Assembly: GCA_947179155.2 (NCBI GenBank)
Contig: OX359284.1
Coordinates: 13,580,432 to 13,644,431 of the forward strand
Direction: 5' to 3'
Length of the DNA stretch: 64,000 bases
Origin: Hedera helix
Taxonomy: Eukaryota > Streptophyta > Magnoliopsida > Apiales > Araliaceae
Shown piece after piece: positions 47,930-60,519 of the stretch (its first letter is position 1; each line of letters starts with the position of its first letter). A program made the translations under genes and the position numbers. Under the pieces are notes generated by a model. It saw only the letters and a program-made list of their open reading frames with translations, did not search any database and was not told the DNA's origin.

Positions 47930-50900
47930 TGTGAGGATCCGAATTTTCAGGATTTCTTTAATAATATTAAATGAGAAATTAATTGATAAAATTATCAAGA
48001 TTGTGTAAATTAATTATTATTTTATGTGATTTAAGGTATTTGATGAGATTTAATTAGTAAATTAAATATGTGCAGAGATTTTGATAAATGGTATTGAATT
48101 AAAATAATTAAAAAGTAAATAAATTATTTTAAAACAATTTATTAAGAATAAGAGAAAATTCAGGTAAATGTACAATAAATTGTACAATTAAATTATTGTG
48201 AAAATACAGAAATTATGATTTTAAATGAGGTTATGTGATAATGTGAAAGGGATGAGTTAAATACGTATATATTTATATATATACATTTTTATATATAAAT
48301 GTATATGTTAAGTGAGAAATATAAATGTTATTAATTATGGAAATTAAGGGATTAATAATTAAATTAATCCAATTTTAAATAAAAAGCGAATGATGAAGTT
48401 AATAAAATTGTAATTATTGATTTTAGATTTAATTAAGAATTATGGTGGAAATTTAGAAATTATTGAGAAGAAATGTAATTATATAAATTATATAATAATA
48501 ATTTATATAGGAAAATTAAAGTGATGTTTAAAGGAAATTATAATTATATAAATTATAAGGATAAATTATATAATTTATATGAGAGAATTAAAATAATGAG
48601 AGAGTTAATAAATGTGAAATTATTGATTAATTGATAATTATGGAGGAATTTAAGGAATTATTTAAAAAAAGAATAATGTAATTATATAAATTATATAATA
48701 TTAAATTATATAATTTATATAAGGAAAGTTAATGTGAATATTAAAGAAATTGAATAATAAATAAGAAAAATGAATGTTTTAAGTTATTAAAAATTTTATT
48801 TATGTATAATGGAATTATTATGACTTTTATGAAAGATAATATTTCAGAAATGTGAACATGTTAGAGTAACATGTTGTCCGAGTAACGGAGTGATAAATTA
48901 TGAAAAATAATTTTTATAAGTCATGTGAATTATTTTATGATTTTTGGAGGTATAAATTACCTTATATGATTACATGCATGGCGTTATGCGTGCACAAAAT
49001 TTATCATGTAAAATACCGAAAAAGGTGTTAATATTATTTATAAATCATGTTATGATTTTTGGTGAATTAAAATAAATATTTTATATACATTATATAAAAT
49101 ATTTAATACACGAGATAATTACGTAATGTGTTTAAAATATTTTTGTGCTTTAATTTACCAACTCCGGAAGTTTCGAGATGCTTGTAAGGCAGTGGAAGAA
49201 ATTTTTTTGTTGCCAACGTGGGTGGTTAATGTGGTTAAAAAAGGAATTAACAAGCAAGAAGGAAAAAAAGAGAGTAAAAGAAAGAAAAACAAAAACATAC
49301 ACACAAACTCTCACTTTCTTTCTTCCATCCGAACCACCACCAACCACCACCATGGTCATCATCGGAAAACACCAAGAATGAGAAATATTAAGCTTCAAGG
49401 AGGGAGTTTCAAGTTATGGAAGGTATACAAAAGTATTTATTTGATTTATTTTAATATTTTAGTGTTAAAATAATTTTGTGGAAAAATAGAAAATAATTAG
49501 TATAATTATTCTAAATAATTTTTAGATGTATACCTATGAATTTCATGATTTTTGGAGTTATTTTGTGGTGAAAAAGTGAGCAAAAATGGTAAAATTTGTG
49601 AAAAGTTGGTGTACTGTTCGTGAAGAAGGAGGAAGAAAATTCAGGGCTGCCGCGCAATGCGCGACAGCCATTTTTTTGTCGGACGCGGAGGTAAAACGGC
49701 GTCGTTTTGGGGCGTCCGAAGGAAGAGGTCGCGCCATGCGCGAGGGCTTCGGGAGCGGAAGGGAAACGACATCGTTTTGGCGTCGGTAGCGAGGGGCCGC
49801 GCGCAATGCGCGGTCGACGACACGCTGGAAATTTCCAGTGTGCCCCTGCCCTTTTCGGTTAATACCGGTCGTGTCCTTTGACCACGAAAATTACGGTAAT
49901 GCCCCTACACTTTTCGGGAAATTCCGGTTGTGTCCCTAACATTGCTGAAGTTACAAAAATGCCCCTGGGCTTTCCGAAAAATACCGAATATGTCCCTAAG
50001 GGCGCGGAAATTACCAAAATGCCCCCAGAAGTGATTTTTAATGAAATAAATGTTTAAAAATTGTTTAAAAATCATAGAAAATTATAGAAAAATACTAAAA
50101 ATATTGAAATGATGTTTGAGCATTAAATTTAATATTTTTGTAAAAATATTAAATATTAGAGATTAATATTTAAATATTAATCTATTAAGTTTAAAAGTTA
50201 GAAAATGGTTAAATAAAATTTTCGGACGATCAGAAATGTTAAATTTTATCCGATGAGCTGAGTTGTCCGTAGTGAATGTGTTTTATATTAAATTAAATGA
50301 ATATATTAAGGAACGAGGTTAATATAATTAACCATATTAATTATTAATTGACCATGTACCCTAAAATAAATCGTCGGGCAGGGATAATTACGGTATAGAT
50401 GATATTAATTAATTAAATTAATATCATAAAGAGATAAATAATTATTATTTGATTATTTTATGATCATAGGTTGATCGAGTTAAGGGTTTGAGCTATCAAT
50501 TTAAATAACTGGACGCCAGGCAAGTTCTTCAGTCCTTTTTATGTTAAATGTTGAACTATTATGATATGTAATTCTTGTTTTAAATGCATAAAAATTATGT
50601 GTTATGTGATACGTGATTAATATGACCACAATGTGTACTTTGTACAACGATATGTATATATATGATATATATTGTTATGGTAGAAGCACAAGCACATGAT
50701 GTATGACACACACTGAGCATGTTAAGGTATGTGATATGTGAAGCATAAACTATTGAACTTGCTGAGCCGTTGTGCTCATTACTTGCTTAATATACATTTT
50801 GCAGGAAAGAAATAAATTTCAAGAATATCAGATTAAATTAGAGATGAGTTGGCTAAAAGGTTGGAAACGTTATTGTTATATTTTTCATTCAGTGTGGATA

Positions 50901-51422
50901 ATTTGTCAAGATTACATGAATATTTTGTATGTACATATATGTTGGATCCGAATAAGACGAGTAGTGTTAAATTGTGAACCGTGAATGTTCAAATTAATTG
51001 TTACGTTAGAAATTATTATACGTTTGATTATGAACGATGCAACAAGGAATATTTGTATGAAAATAAATGACTGTAAATTTTAAATCAATGAATAGTTATA
51101 CGGATATGAAAGGATATTAAATTTTGAATGATGAGATTTAAGATATTGGTAACAGAAAGGAAAGAAAAAGTGAAGGTTGCGATCCAGGGACTAGGATCGA
51201 GATACAAGGATTTTACATATTCAAATATTTTAATACAACGATTAAGAAAAAGAAAAATTTATACCGAAAAATTAGGTAATTGATGTTTGTAATGTCAATT
51301 AATGGATTAACGAAGAAAATTAAAGATTTATTAACGAACCAAAATTTGGACGCAAGGAAGATAATGATTAATAAATATGAAATTTAAGGTAATAAAGATG
51401 GACGAATTTCGGGGTCGTTACA
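47930..51422 (+). repeat. LTR R3 (3' LTR)
   Basis: 3493 bp partner of R1, very similar throughout. The TATA box is mutated (TTAAAAAAG at about 49236), and the GC block (49640-50035) retains a palindrome unit that R1 lacks. Confidence 0.93.
49423..50804 (+). promoter_or_regulatory. Predicted LTR leader intron in R3
   Basis: Donor-like ATGGAAG|GTATACAAA and acceptor-like ACATTTTGCAG as in R1. Stem-loop 50763-50778. Confidence 0.42.
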
Positions 51423-52567
51423 ACTTCACATCCATTATACAGCTTATATATATTGGACTCGTCATGGTTCTTCATAACAAATTCCTCCCAACAGCAAGTG
51501 ACCACAACAACCCATTTTAACATAATGTGAAACAATAACTAACTTCCTTAAGATATTAAACAAAATTATTTATACCTTAAAGCTGGTTTAAAACGAAATG
51601 GGTTCGTAGTTGCTGTTCTTCTTCTTCTTCCGAAGTAGGTGATGTAATCCGAGGACATCCACTTCACAGTTACCACCACTGGATACTTTACTCACAACTT
51701 CCCGATAGCTTCCTTGCTATATCTCTCACTTACTACATTCCCTCTATAATTCGGAGCTCACAATGACTCTCTTGCATCAGTATTGAATAACTCAATAGGC
51801 TTTTTCAAGAGAAAACATGGTCTCTATTTATAGAAAATCATTACTCATTGGTTACTGAAGTTTAGGTGGAAACTTTACCAACCCGTTTTTCAGTCATACC
51901 CAGAAATCACCACTTTAGGTTGTACTTGGCAGAGTATGGTTGCTAACTGAGCTCGGCAGATTGTACACACACGCAAAGATAAATTATTAGATTAGTCGTT
52001 AACAGTAAAAGACCCTATGCCAGGTCACCTCTAATTTGGGACAATATACTGACTTAACTGCCCAGCAACCCATACACTCAATTAGCTATTCTCTCTCCTC
52101 CTATTCCACGGCAGGTTTGGGGATTTGTGTCCCAAAAGATTGTCACATGTTAACTCTTTTAATAAATAATAAGTTACACAATTAATTTTAAGTGAGCTCA
52201 TGCTTTAGACTTCATTTAATACCCAATGGACTCCTATTAAATGACTTGGACTATTATTTAATCAAGTTCATTTAATTTAACACTAGCCATTAAATATAAC
52301 CCAATGATTGATTATTTAATTTAATTGAATATTTAATTAATGACAACTTATCAATTCTTTTGATATTAAAATTTTAGGGTTTGTTTACTAATTTAATTAA
52401 ACTATTAGTGACTCTCTTTAATTAACTCTAGCAATTAATTACATAATCATTTAATCACGTAATTAATTAATTACATAAAAAGATTTAAATAATCTCGTAA
52501 AACTAACTCATTAGAAATTAAATTAATAATTTAATTAATAGTGACGTGAAAATTCTAGGTCATTACA
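51423..52567 (-). mobile_element. LTR Z (right piece)
   Basis: Starts with the second ACTTC and ends GGTCATTACA. On the minus strand it has TATA box CTATAAATAG (51824-51833) and a donor-like CTTTAAG|GTATAAAT at 51575, the same layout as A, D and R. Its acceptor half would lie left of the window. No ORF. Confidence 0.6.
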
Positions 52568-52587
52568 ATTATTATTATTATTATTAT

Positions 52588-52628
<41 letters not shown>

Positions 52629-52672
52629 TTGGTATTATTATAATTATAATTATAATAATAATTATTATTACA

Positions 52673-52703
<31 letters not shown>

Positions 52704-52869
52704 TATTAATGATTATTATTATTGTTATTATTATTACTATTATTATTTAGTATGAGTTTTAGAGGGAAATTTAGTAGGGAATAATCAATCTGAACCATTA
52801 AATTTGGGTAAATCAATCTGAGACGTTCTTATGGTTTGTCAACTTAATAATTCAAAAATGGTTCTACTT

Positions 52870-52939
<70 letters not shown>
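52568..52939. repeat. (TTA)n, (GTA)n and (AT)n microsatellites
   Basis: ATT/GTA trinucleotide runs at 52568-52750 and a pure AT run at 52871-52939, separated by about 120 bp of ordinary sequence. Confidence 0.95.
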
Positions 52940-52942
<3 letters not shown>

Positions 52943-53571
52943 ATACAGTACATGATTGGGCTCCCTTATTGGACTGTTACTTTTAAACAAAATATTTGGG
53001 CTCTTAATTAATTTAATCCTTCCATAATTACAAGGCTAGTAACCAAACTAGTTAATTATTAACTTAGGTTATTAATTCAATTGACTATTAATCAAATAAA
53101 ACACTTAGGCTAATCCACTAATTAAATAAGTGAATTATTTATACTTTTTGCTAAACTTTAATTTAAACATTAATATTTTGTTACACAAGACTCATCATTC
53201 GAGGTATATTAATTCATAATATAAGCTTTATCTTCTTCTCAAATAATTAAATCAAAATTAATTATTCCACTTGGCTTTTCTTTCAATTTCTTTGTTAATT
53301 CAAACTAATTAAATCGATTAGCTTGTTTAACTATTAATTTTTTATCTCTCAATATATATATATATTCAACCTCATCATTCACACATAGAACTTTTTAAAT
53401 AATAATTTTATTTCTTCATGACTATTACACCACTCATCTCTTATTTGGCTTATATCACGTATATTTATACATTCACATTCCTGACATCTTATCATAAAAA
53501 TTTAAATTTCATTCACGAAATTCTTACCTAATTCTTATTTAAAATAGGTTCTGAAAATTTTGGTTATCACA
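52940..53571 (-). mobile_element. LTR fragment F
   Basis: AT-rich sequence with two TGGGCT motifs (about 52957 and 52997), ending GGTTATCACA, like the U3 end of LTRs A and D. The other end is not identified. Confidence 0.45.
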
Positions 53572-55513
53572 CTAATGATGGGCAATTCCCGTGGATGACG
53601 TATTTAAATGAGGAGCTGAAAGGTATACAGAGTACATGCTTTATGGCGGTTATTATGGATGCAGTAATGGGGAACTGAGATTACTTTTTTATTTAGTCTG
53701 ATCAGTTTTTGGCGTTACTCTGCTATTATAAATTTTTTATAATATGAGAGTGGGGGCAATGTTCGAATGAAATTATTTAGGGCCTGGTACATGTGCGGAC
53801 CTATATCAATCTTATATTTAAGGCCCGATTTAGGTGTTGGTCTATATTAACATCGTACTTAGAGTCCCGATTTGAGTGCTGGTACATTACAACGTGTTTT
53901 GACGGCTTAATGTTCTAAAAGGGTTAGAGTCCACAGTTGAATATAATTGAGTTTTCAACATTGGAGGGATAAACACTTGTACTAATGTGGATTTATCTAG
54001 TTATGCGTTTCAACTATAAAGGGACTTTTAATTATATCTGGTCGGTGAGCAACTATAAATACAACAATAAGTGGAGATCAAATGTAGTTTTCAATTACTA
54101 CCAATTAATATCATAATCAATAATATTAATGCGTTTGGTTTGTACTTATTCTCACACCAAAACTATCACCCGATAGCTCAAACCGTCAAGATTTTTGGTG
54201 TAATCACAATTCGTTTCCTGTGCATATTGACTTGCTTTTTGGTGTTTTGAGCAAACGTACAAATTCAAGCCTTAACACTAATTATGAAAATTGAGATAAG
54301 CTCTGAAATGTAAGTTGTAAATTCTCTATTTATGTTCATTAATTCAATTAAAAAATCATATTAATAGTAAGCTTATATTTTTCTTATCACTTACAAATAC
54401 ACTCAGTACTGTGATTAAGGAAAACGAAAATTTACAAATTTCAGTCTTGAAGCAATTTCTCAAGTCTCTAGTGTGGCTAAAATTTTAAAATTCAAAATTT
54501 AACTGCAGAAGCGTGAGTTACTGAGGAACTTTCCACAAGATAAATTTCAGTACCCTCAGATGCACATTCAGTTTTGCCTATAGAGAATCAAATATAATCA
54601 ACAGAAATAGCCAAATAAAATGGAATTAGCATTGTGTGACAGTTGGGGTAATCCACTATTAATGTCGCCCAACCACGCACATTCTTAAGCACATTCTTAA
54701 AGTCTCGTATCAATTAAATTTTACCTAAAAACTTATTGCTCGTTATATAGACTTGAGTAGTCTCTACACTTCTTATCAATTGTTATTTTACAATTTAACC
54801 GTGCCAATGCATAGATAGAAAAGAGTACTATTTTCACGTAAAATTTTAATATTTTCATATGATTTTCTCTCATTTTCTTCTTATATAAGAGAAAATCATG
54901 TAAAAATATTAAAACACATAAAATTATTAATTTCCTATAATATAAAAGTTGAAAATTTTCCAAAAATCTGTACTATGTCATAAATTCTTGAAGTTCTTCC
55001 AGTATGAAGCAACACAGGGCTGCTAAACAAACCAAGATACTCCACACGATTAACACTCAACTCACTAATCGAGTCGAGTTCGACGTAGTTAGGCTAAATC
55101 GTTTTCTATTTGCCCTCCATTTGTTCTCTTTCTTCCAACTTTTCTATCTAAACTACGAGCACCAGATCAGGACTACAGATCTTAAGGAAAAAAAAAAATT
55201 AAAATTGAAGAATCAAGCAAAATCCCAAATAAACATGTATGCCACATGATAATTTGAGTACCTTCTTACACCAAATTGTGCTATAATTTGTTTATTTATC
55301 TAAACCAACGCTCATCTACGTTCATGCTTCTGAAAGGGATAATTAAGAGATTGGAAGCTAATCTCAACGCCCAATTCAAAATTTCCACTCTGCTCATTAA
55401 ATTTTAGATAAATACTAAGACCAAATCAGATACAAAAATTTTAGATTATTAAATGAAACAATCCAACAACAATCACTTGATCAAAAAACAAAAACCCAAA
55501 TCACAAAAAGCAA
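53572..55513. other. Intergenic, mostly unassigned
   Basis: No supported gene. At about 53795-53893 there are two imperfect ~43-bp repeats sharing TATAT.AA, TTTAAGGCCCGATTTAGG-like and GCTGG ends. The frame at 55004-55249 has no recognisable domain and is not called. Part of the right end is probably the 3' flank of the gene at 55514. Confidence 0.5.
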
Positions 55514-55996
55514 TTACGAACCCAATTCATCGCCGATCTTTGTCGATCTCTGCCGCCTTGTTCTTGGCTTCCATGGCTGCAATACAGAATCCTGAAACTT
55601 AGATGGCAACGCCATTAATCTCCTCTTACTTCTCAAAATTGATTCAGTCTCATCAATTCCTCTTTCTCTCTCCTCTGTCACTTCTACAGCTTCGCCTTGT
55701 TTGGCGAAGATCAGATTTCTAAATCTGATGGCTCTTCTCCTTCTTCTGATTACTCTCCTCTGTATGTACGGAACACCCACTACGGATCCTGCTGTAACTT
55801 GGTGAATTGCCTTCACTAGTAGATTTAGACCTTCGCATCGAGTTAGGGAAGAAGAAATTGATGGGACTGAGGACGATGAATCAGTGGATGAAGCAAGTGA
55901 GTGGGCGGTGATTGATGAGTGTGATGATGAAGATGATGCTGAAGAAGAAGATGAGGAAGAAATTGTTGGATTGTTTGAGGATTTTCGTATCCTCAT
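55514..55996 (-). CDS. Ser-rich basic plant protein, function unknown
   Basis: A single-exon 160-codon frame, the best candidate host gene in the window. Residues about 10-50 are almost pure Ser with Ala/Thr. Residues about 53-75 (CEGLNLLVKAIHQVTAG...) look like a conserved folded segment. A strongly basic RRVIRRRRRAIRFRN stretch (about 81-95) could be a nuclear localisation signal. The C-terminus is mixed charge. There is no signal peptide or membrane segment. The N-terminus MRIRK and the ATG at 55994-55996 are preceded by a TATA-like TTTATAAAA about 45 bp upstream. Base composition is clearly higher in GC than its surroundings. It resembles small plant-specific uncharacterised proteins, but I cannot name the family. 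Additional exons are possible. Confidence 0.6.
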   Translation of the reverse strand: MRIRKSSNNPTISSSSSSSASSSSSHSSITAHSLASSTDSSSSVPSISSSLTRCEGLNLLVKAIHQVTAGSVVGVPYIQRRVIRRRRRAIRFRNLIFAKQGEAVEVTEERERGIDETESILRSKRRLMALPSKFQDSVLQPWKPRTRRQRSTKIGDELGS

Positions 55997-56036
55997 AGTA
56001 ACATAATAGATTGAATTGAAACCATTCAGTGTACAG

Positions 56037-56046
56037 TTTTATAAAT
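56037..56046 (-). promoter_or_regulatory. Putative TATA box for the gene at 55514
   Basis: The minus strand reads TTTATAAAAC about 45 bp before the ATG. The implied 5' UTR would be very short, so the true promoter may lie further away. Confidence 0.35.
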
Positions 56047-57075
56047 AAAGATATTTGAGGAGCAGAAAATTTTCAGAGTGACGGAAAAAGGAACAGATGA
56101 TGATAGATCGAGAGAGGGAGAATGGAGAAAGGGGCATTTTGATTTAGGACTATATATTAGTGAAAAGCAAATGGGAAGAATGGTCCAATGAAAATGCACC
56201 AGGTATCAAATTCTTATTTTGGTGCGTCAAGTATATATACATTATATTCGGACACAATCAGATTAAAATTTAAAATTTAATATAAATTTTTATATCGAGT
56301 CATATTTTTTAATAATTAAAATTAATATTGTGCTTGATTATTATGTCCGATTATAATATTCTTAGACTTATTCTTTTTATTTTTGAAGTTTTTACATACA
56401 AGTCACAGCTATTAACAATGGGCGAGAGCTATTAAGATGCGAAGGTTTGAGAAGAATAAAAGTGAAATTTATAGTTGCTTATAATATTTAATTTTTTTTA
56501 TAAATAATAAATGATTTTTCCCCCTTATTGTATCAGAAAATTGATAGCTATACAATAACATGCTGAATGCGGTCAAAATATTGTTAAAACTAACTAAAAA
56601 GTTACACAGTATTAATATTTTTCATCTTAAAAAATAGATAATATGTAATATGTTGCATAATTTGTATCAAGCTAGTATACTACGACTATATTTACCTTGA
56701 AATAAGATCGTAACGAGTGCAAGACACGAGTTACTTTTAAAAATTCTATGATTCTTCAAATGTATTATCAACTATATCAATATTATATTTAAAAAATTGA
56801 CTTGAAATTATTTTTTAATTAATTTAAAAATAAAATACAATGACACCCCATTTAGACAACTATAATAATACTCACATTTTTTCTAAATTTTTAAGTAACA
56901 GTTAATACTCTTGTAAGTTTTTAAGATTAACCAAATAGATAAAGTTATATATTTACCCATGTATGTTATCAAATTTTAATTCATGAATAGTATATATATA
57001 TTTATATATATATTATTATCCTTTTCTTAAAACAATATTTTTTAGTTATACTTTAATTTGTAATTATATATAATT
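56047..57075. other. AT-rich intergenic region
   Basis: No ORF, repeat family or RNA gene recognised; only short AT runs (for example near 56990-57010). Confidence 0.5.
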
Positions 57076-58400
57076 TGTAACGCTCCCAAAATTCCCGCAC
57101 TCGCTATGCGGCAGACCTTGTGCGTTAATTTTATACATCTATCGACTTAACCAATGATCTCATAATCATATTGGTTGAATTAGTCTTATTTTAGACTATA
57201 TATTAAAATTTTCTTTTAATTTTGTCCCTGAATTTTAATTTGATCTTGGTCTCATTATTTATACAAGTATCAATTTGTAGTTCATCCATATAAATGGATA
57301 ATACCATATATAACGGTCCAATTTTAACCTTAAAATTTAAATATTCTATAATTTTACATGTTCCAATATTCACAACATTAAATCATTAGGACGACTCTTG
57401 GGAATAGAGAATCTCGCGGTGAATGTTTGTATCTTCACCCGTGATAAATGTTTGCATCTTTATTCGTGACAAATGGTTGTATTTTTGTCCAGTGTAAAAT
57501 TCTCTTTCTATACAGAACATTATCCAACTAGTTAAAACCCTCACTCGAAACACATTTGTTTATAGTGATATCTCTTTATATCAATAATCCTACTTATCTG
57601 ACATTCAGAATAGTAATAACGAGTTATACCTGGGTCTGAGGAACCTTAACGATGGATTTGACCAGTCAACATCGCTTAGTCCTATCTCAGATGTACAACA
57701 CTCACAAGTTATTTACCGATCTTCATCCAGATAAATAGATCATTATCAATACTATGTTAAGTCTTAACATTTCTAAGTTATATCAAAATAAAGACCTAAC
57801 AACATTCTGATGATAATAATTTATATCATTCATTTAATATTCGGTTACATGTTTGTTTGTTCGTATTACAACAATCATTATGACTTATAGAATACAAGTA
57901 ATAAACATGAAAACCTAATCTACGCTTCATTTTTACGTTCATGATCTTCTTAACGTTCATCTTTAATCTGCAAAAAAAATTTTATTCACAAGAATGAGCA
58001 CGACGGCTCAGCAAGTCTAACATATAACACATACGCAGTTTATGCTTTCATATAAACTTTAACATGCCTTGACTGAACATAATTCTCCATTCAATATCAC
58101 ATATAACTCATATTCCAACAAGTTATATCACATTGACAAACAAAGTATATAAATCATGTTCATAATTCGTAAATGTAACACATAACAGCTAGAAGGTTTG
58201 CAAATATCAGTTAAAGACTTCACATAATATCTATCACATATCAACATGATATTACACATTTCATTTATCATTATAACAATACTACACAAGTAGCACATAG
58301 AAAGAGATAGAAGACTTACACAAATAACACATAAAGGTTTAGAACTTACCTTGAAATTATTTTAGGGTTTCTAGAAAAATCGTTAAACGCCTACAAAAAG
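57076..58400 (-). mobile_element. LTR fragment G
   Basis: Starts TGTAACGCTCCC, like the reverse-complement end of the R and chromovirus LTRs. It carries the conserved stem-loop TGAGC/GCTCA with loop ACGACG (57995-58010) and acceptor-like AATTTTTTTTGCAG ending at 57968 on the minus strand. A strong donor-like CAAG|GTAAGTTC is at 58349. The right boundary is not identifiable and no TSD was found. Confidence 0.55.
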
Positions 58401-59559
58401 GGTTACGCAACCTCGAATGTTAGTTTATCAAAATTTTCTTTTGAATAAGTCTTAGAATAAATTAACTAGACTATTTCTATAGGTGGAATTAATTGAAAAG
58501 TTGGCTAACTCAAAAACTCATTTTTAAGCCCTAAAATCTGAATGCCCTTAAAAAATTCAGCTTTGACCTCTTTTATTGCGATAGTCATAACTTTATCATA
58601 TGAAAATATTTTGAAGTAATTATTGAGTCTAAATTGCTTAGGGATAACTCGTGTCTGAAGGTACGGTGCAACTAATATAACAATTGAGTATTTTTTCTAA
58701 TATTTTTAGATTAAAAGATCTAAAACTGTTATGGACTCTAAGTTCCATAATATACTTGAGAGTCCAACCATTAATATAAAAAGATTGATACTCAATCCAG
58801 TCATAGTTTCTTTTTGAGGCAAACATTAGTGTGCTACTAATTCCCAACTTAAAATTAGTTCTTGGCAGGTTTGAGCAATTAATTAATTGACGATAGCGGG
58901 CTCAAATTTGTGTAATAAAGTATTTTGGGGTATCCCACACACCTTTCCTTTATTAACAAAAATAAAATGAGAAGTTTGACAACATTTATTTGCCTCCAGT
59001 ATCTCTAACCATCGATTAATATGATATATAAACAATATTTCATGTGAAAAAGGGTAGTACTACAAGTCATTTGGTGGAATCCAACAAGAAAAAAAAAAAG
59101 ATGTAAAAATCCAAAAAAAAGGCTTTTGCATATATACCAAAAAGTATAAAATGAGTCCTCTAAGTCCAAACAAAAACGTATTGTCATAACACCAACTAAA
59201 TCGCATCACCATAACATTTTTTTCTCTATATTTTTTCTTGAAATTAGATAAAAGATTCTCGTACTGTGAGTTAGAGCCTACTACAATAGTTGCTCTCGAT
59301 ATAACTCGCAAAAACACCAAAGAAATGACACGTAATTGCCCGTGCTTGAAGGTACGACATAGATTAAAATTTCAAAAATACTCTATTACCTAAAGACTTT
59401 TTGCAACTTAAAATAACTTACAAATCAATTAGAATGAATCTGAATTGTCCCTGTGATTTCCCGCCCAAATAAATTTTCATGTGGAAACATAACAACTGCA
59501 ATACCCGAAAAACAGAAAAATGACATCAATGCTAAAAGAGTGACCTATGCTGTTTACGT
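58401..59559. other. Unassigned intergenic sequence
   Basis: AT-rich, no supported gene. It may include more of LTR G. The minus-strand frames of 60-86 codons here have no recognisable domain. Confidence 0.45.
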
Positions 59560-59596
59560 GCAATTTTTTTTTTTTTTTTTTTATTATTATTGTTAT

Positions 59597-59637
<41 letters not shown>
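59560..59637. repeat. Poly-T, (ATT)n and (CTA)n microsatellites
   Basis: A run of about 19 T, then ATT/GTT units, then about 17 CTA units. Confidence 0.97.
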
Positions 59638-60065
59638 AATCTATAAATAAGAGAAACTTATTATGGATTAGGGTTACACGCATTCACTTTTATAAGTTTT
59701 GGGAGAGTACTCATATATTCTCTAGAGAGAGAAAATTAGGGTTTGCTATCACCCACTTCTTAAATTATTATTATTCCTTGGTTGATCACCTCTAGAGGCC
59801 AAACACTTGGGTGGCTAATGTTTATCATTGGAATCTAATCGGTGAAATTTAAAGGGAATGTGAAGAACTTGGAGTTGAACTTGTACCTGTTGAAACTTTG
59901 AGTTTTACAAGGGTATATCTCTAATTTCTTCTTTATTAATTAATAGTTGCGCATAAATGTCGATTCTGGATTATGGTTTGTAATTTTTTAAATTTGATTT
60001 ATACTATACTTCCGCAATTTTATGCAATTTGATTGTATGTCTATGAATTTTTACAAACCAACACT
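59638..60065 (+). mobile_element. Possible truncated LTR leader (R-U5-like)
   Basis: CTATAAATAAG followed by an AGAGAGAAAATTAGGG leader, then TTGCGCATAAATGTCGATTCTGG and CTTCCGCAATTTTATGC, a sequence style common at 3' ends of plant copia LTRs. Neither terminus nor primer site is preserved; it runs directly into a gypsy fragment. Weak call. Confidence 0.3.
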
Positions 60066-60081
60066 TCCTTCCTTATTTTTA

Positions 60082-60519
60082 ACTGATGGTAACCAGTCCT
60101 TAAGACAATCTTTGAAAAATATTTTTCCCCTTTTAGTTGATCAAACAGATCGTCAATTCTTTCCCCTTTTAGTTGATCAAACAGATCGTCAACTCTTTAT
60201 AGTCCATATAAAGTCCATAGACAATCTTGTTGCTCCCCATGGAGAAACACTCGGCTGAATGTACTTCCTATCCAATAATTATTGTAACTAAACCATCAAC
60301 TCCCTCATCTCTACCAGAGCCATCCTATAAGGTGCCTTTAATATTGGTGCTATCCCCGGTACTAAATCAATCATAAATTCTATCTCCTTATCTGGCGGAA
60401 GACATAACAGTTTATCTGGGAAAACATCCATGAACTCCTTAACTACTAATATTTATTTCATCTCAGGATTCACCATGCGTGTATCCATTACATGTGCCAA
60501 ATATCCTACACATCCTTTC
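60082..60519 (-). pseudogene. Decayed gypsy pol fragment
   Basis: Recognisably similar at DNA level to 10303-10790 of the intact chromovirus, that is, polyprotein residues of about 520-683 from the linker into the start of reverse transcriptase. An internal deletion of about 80 bp lies near 60200-60225 and a 36-bp tandem duplication is at about 60127-60198. The reading frame is lost. It is truncated at 60519 by the copia LTR. Confidence 0.85.

Larger units (their letters stand above)
33899..51422 (+). mobile_element. Non-coding element with R-type LTRs (LARD-like)
   Basis: A full 17.5-kb insertion with TSD ACTTC (33894-33898 and 51423-51427). Left LTR R1, a Met-type primer site, an interrupted internal region (37366-37480, 41706-42113, 45598-47929; about 2.85 kb), a polypurine tract and right LTR R3. 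No gag or pol frame occurs in the internal pieces, so it resembles a large retrotransposon derivative mobilised in trans. The polypurine context CGAGGACGGAATCC is like that of the chromovirus in this window. Solo LTRs D and R2 are nested in it. Confidence 0.9.

Noticed and set aside
55004..55249. 81-codon plus frame near the host gene
   Set aside because: No recognisable domain, AT-rich codons, no promoter signal; likely chance.
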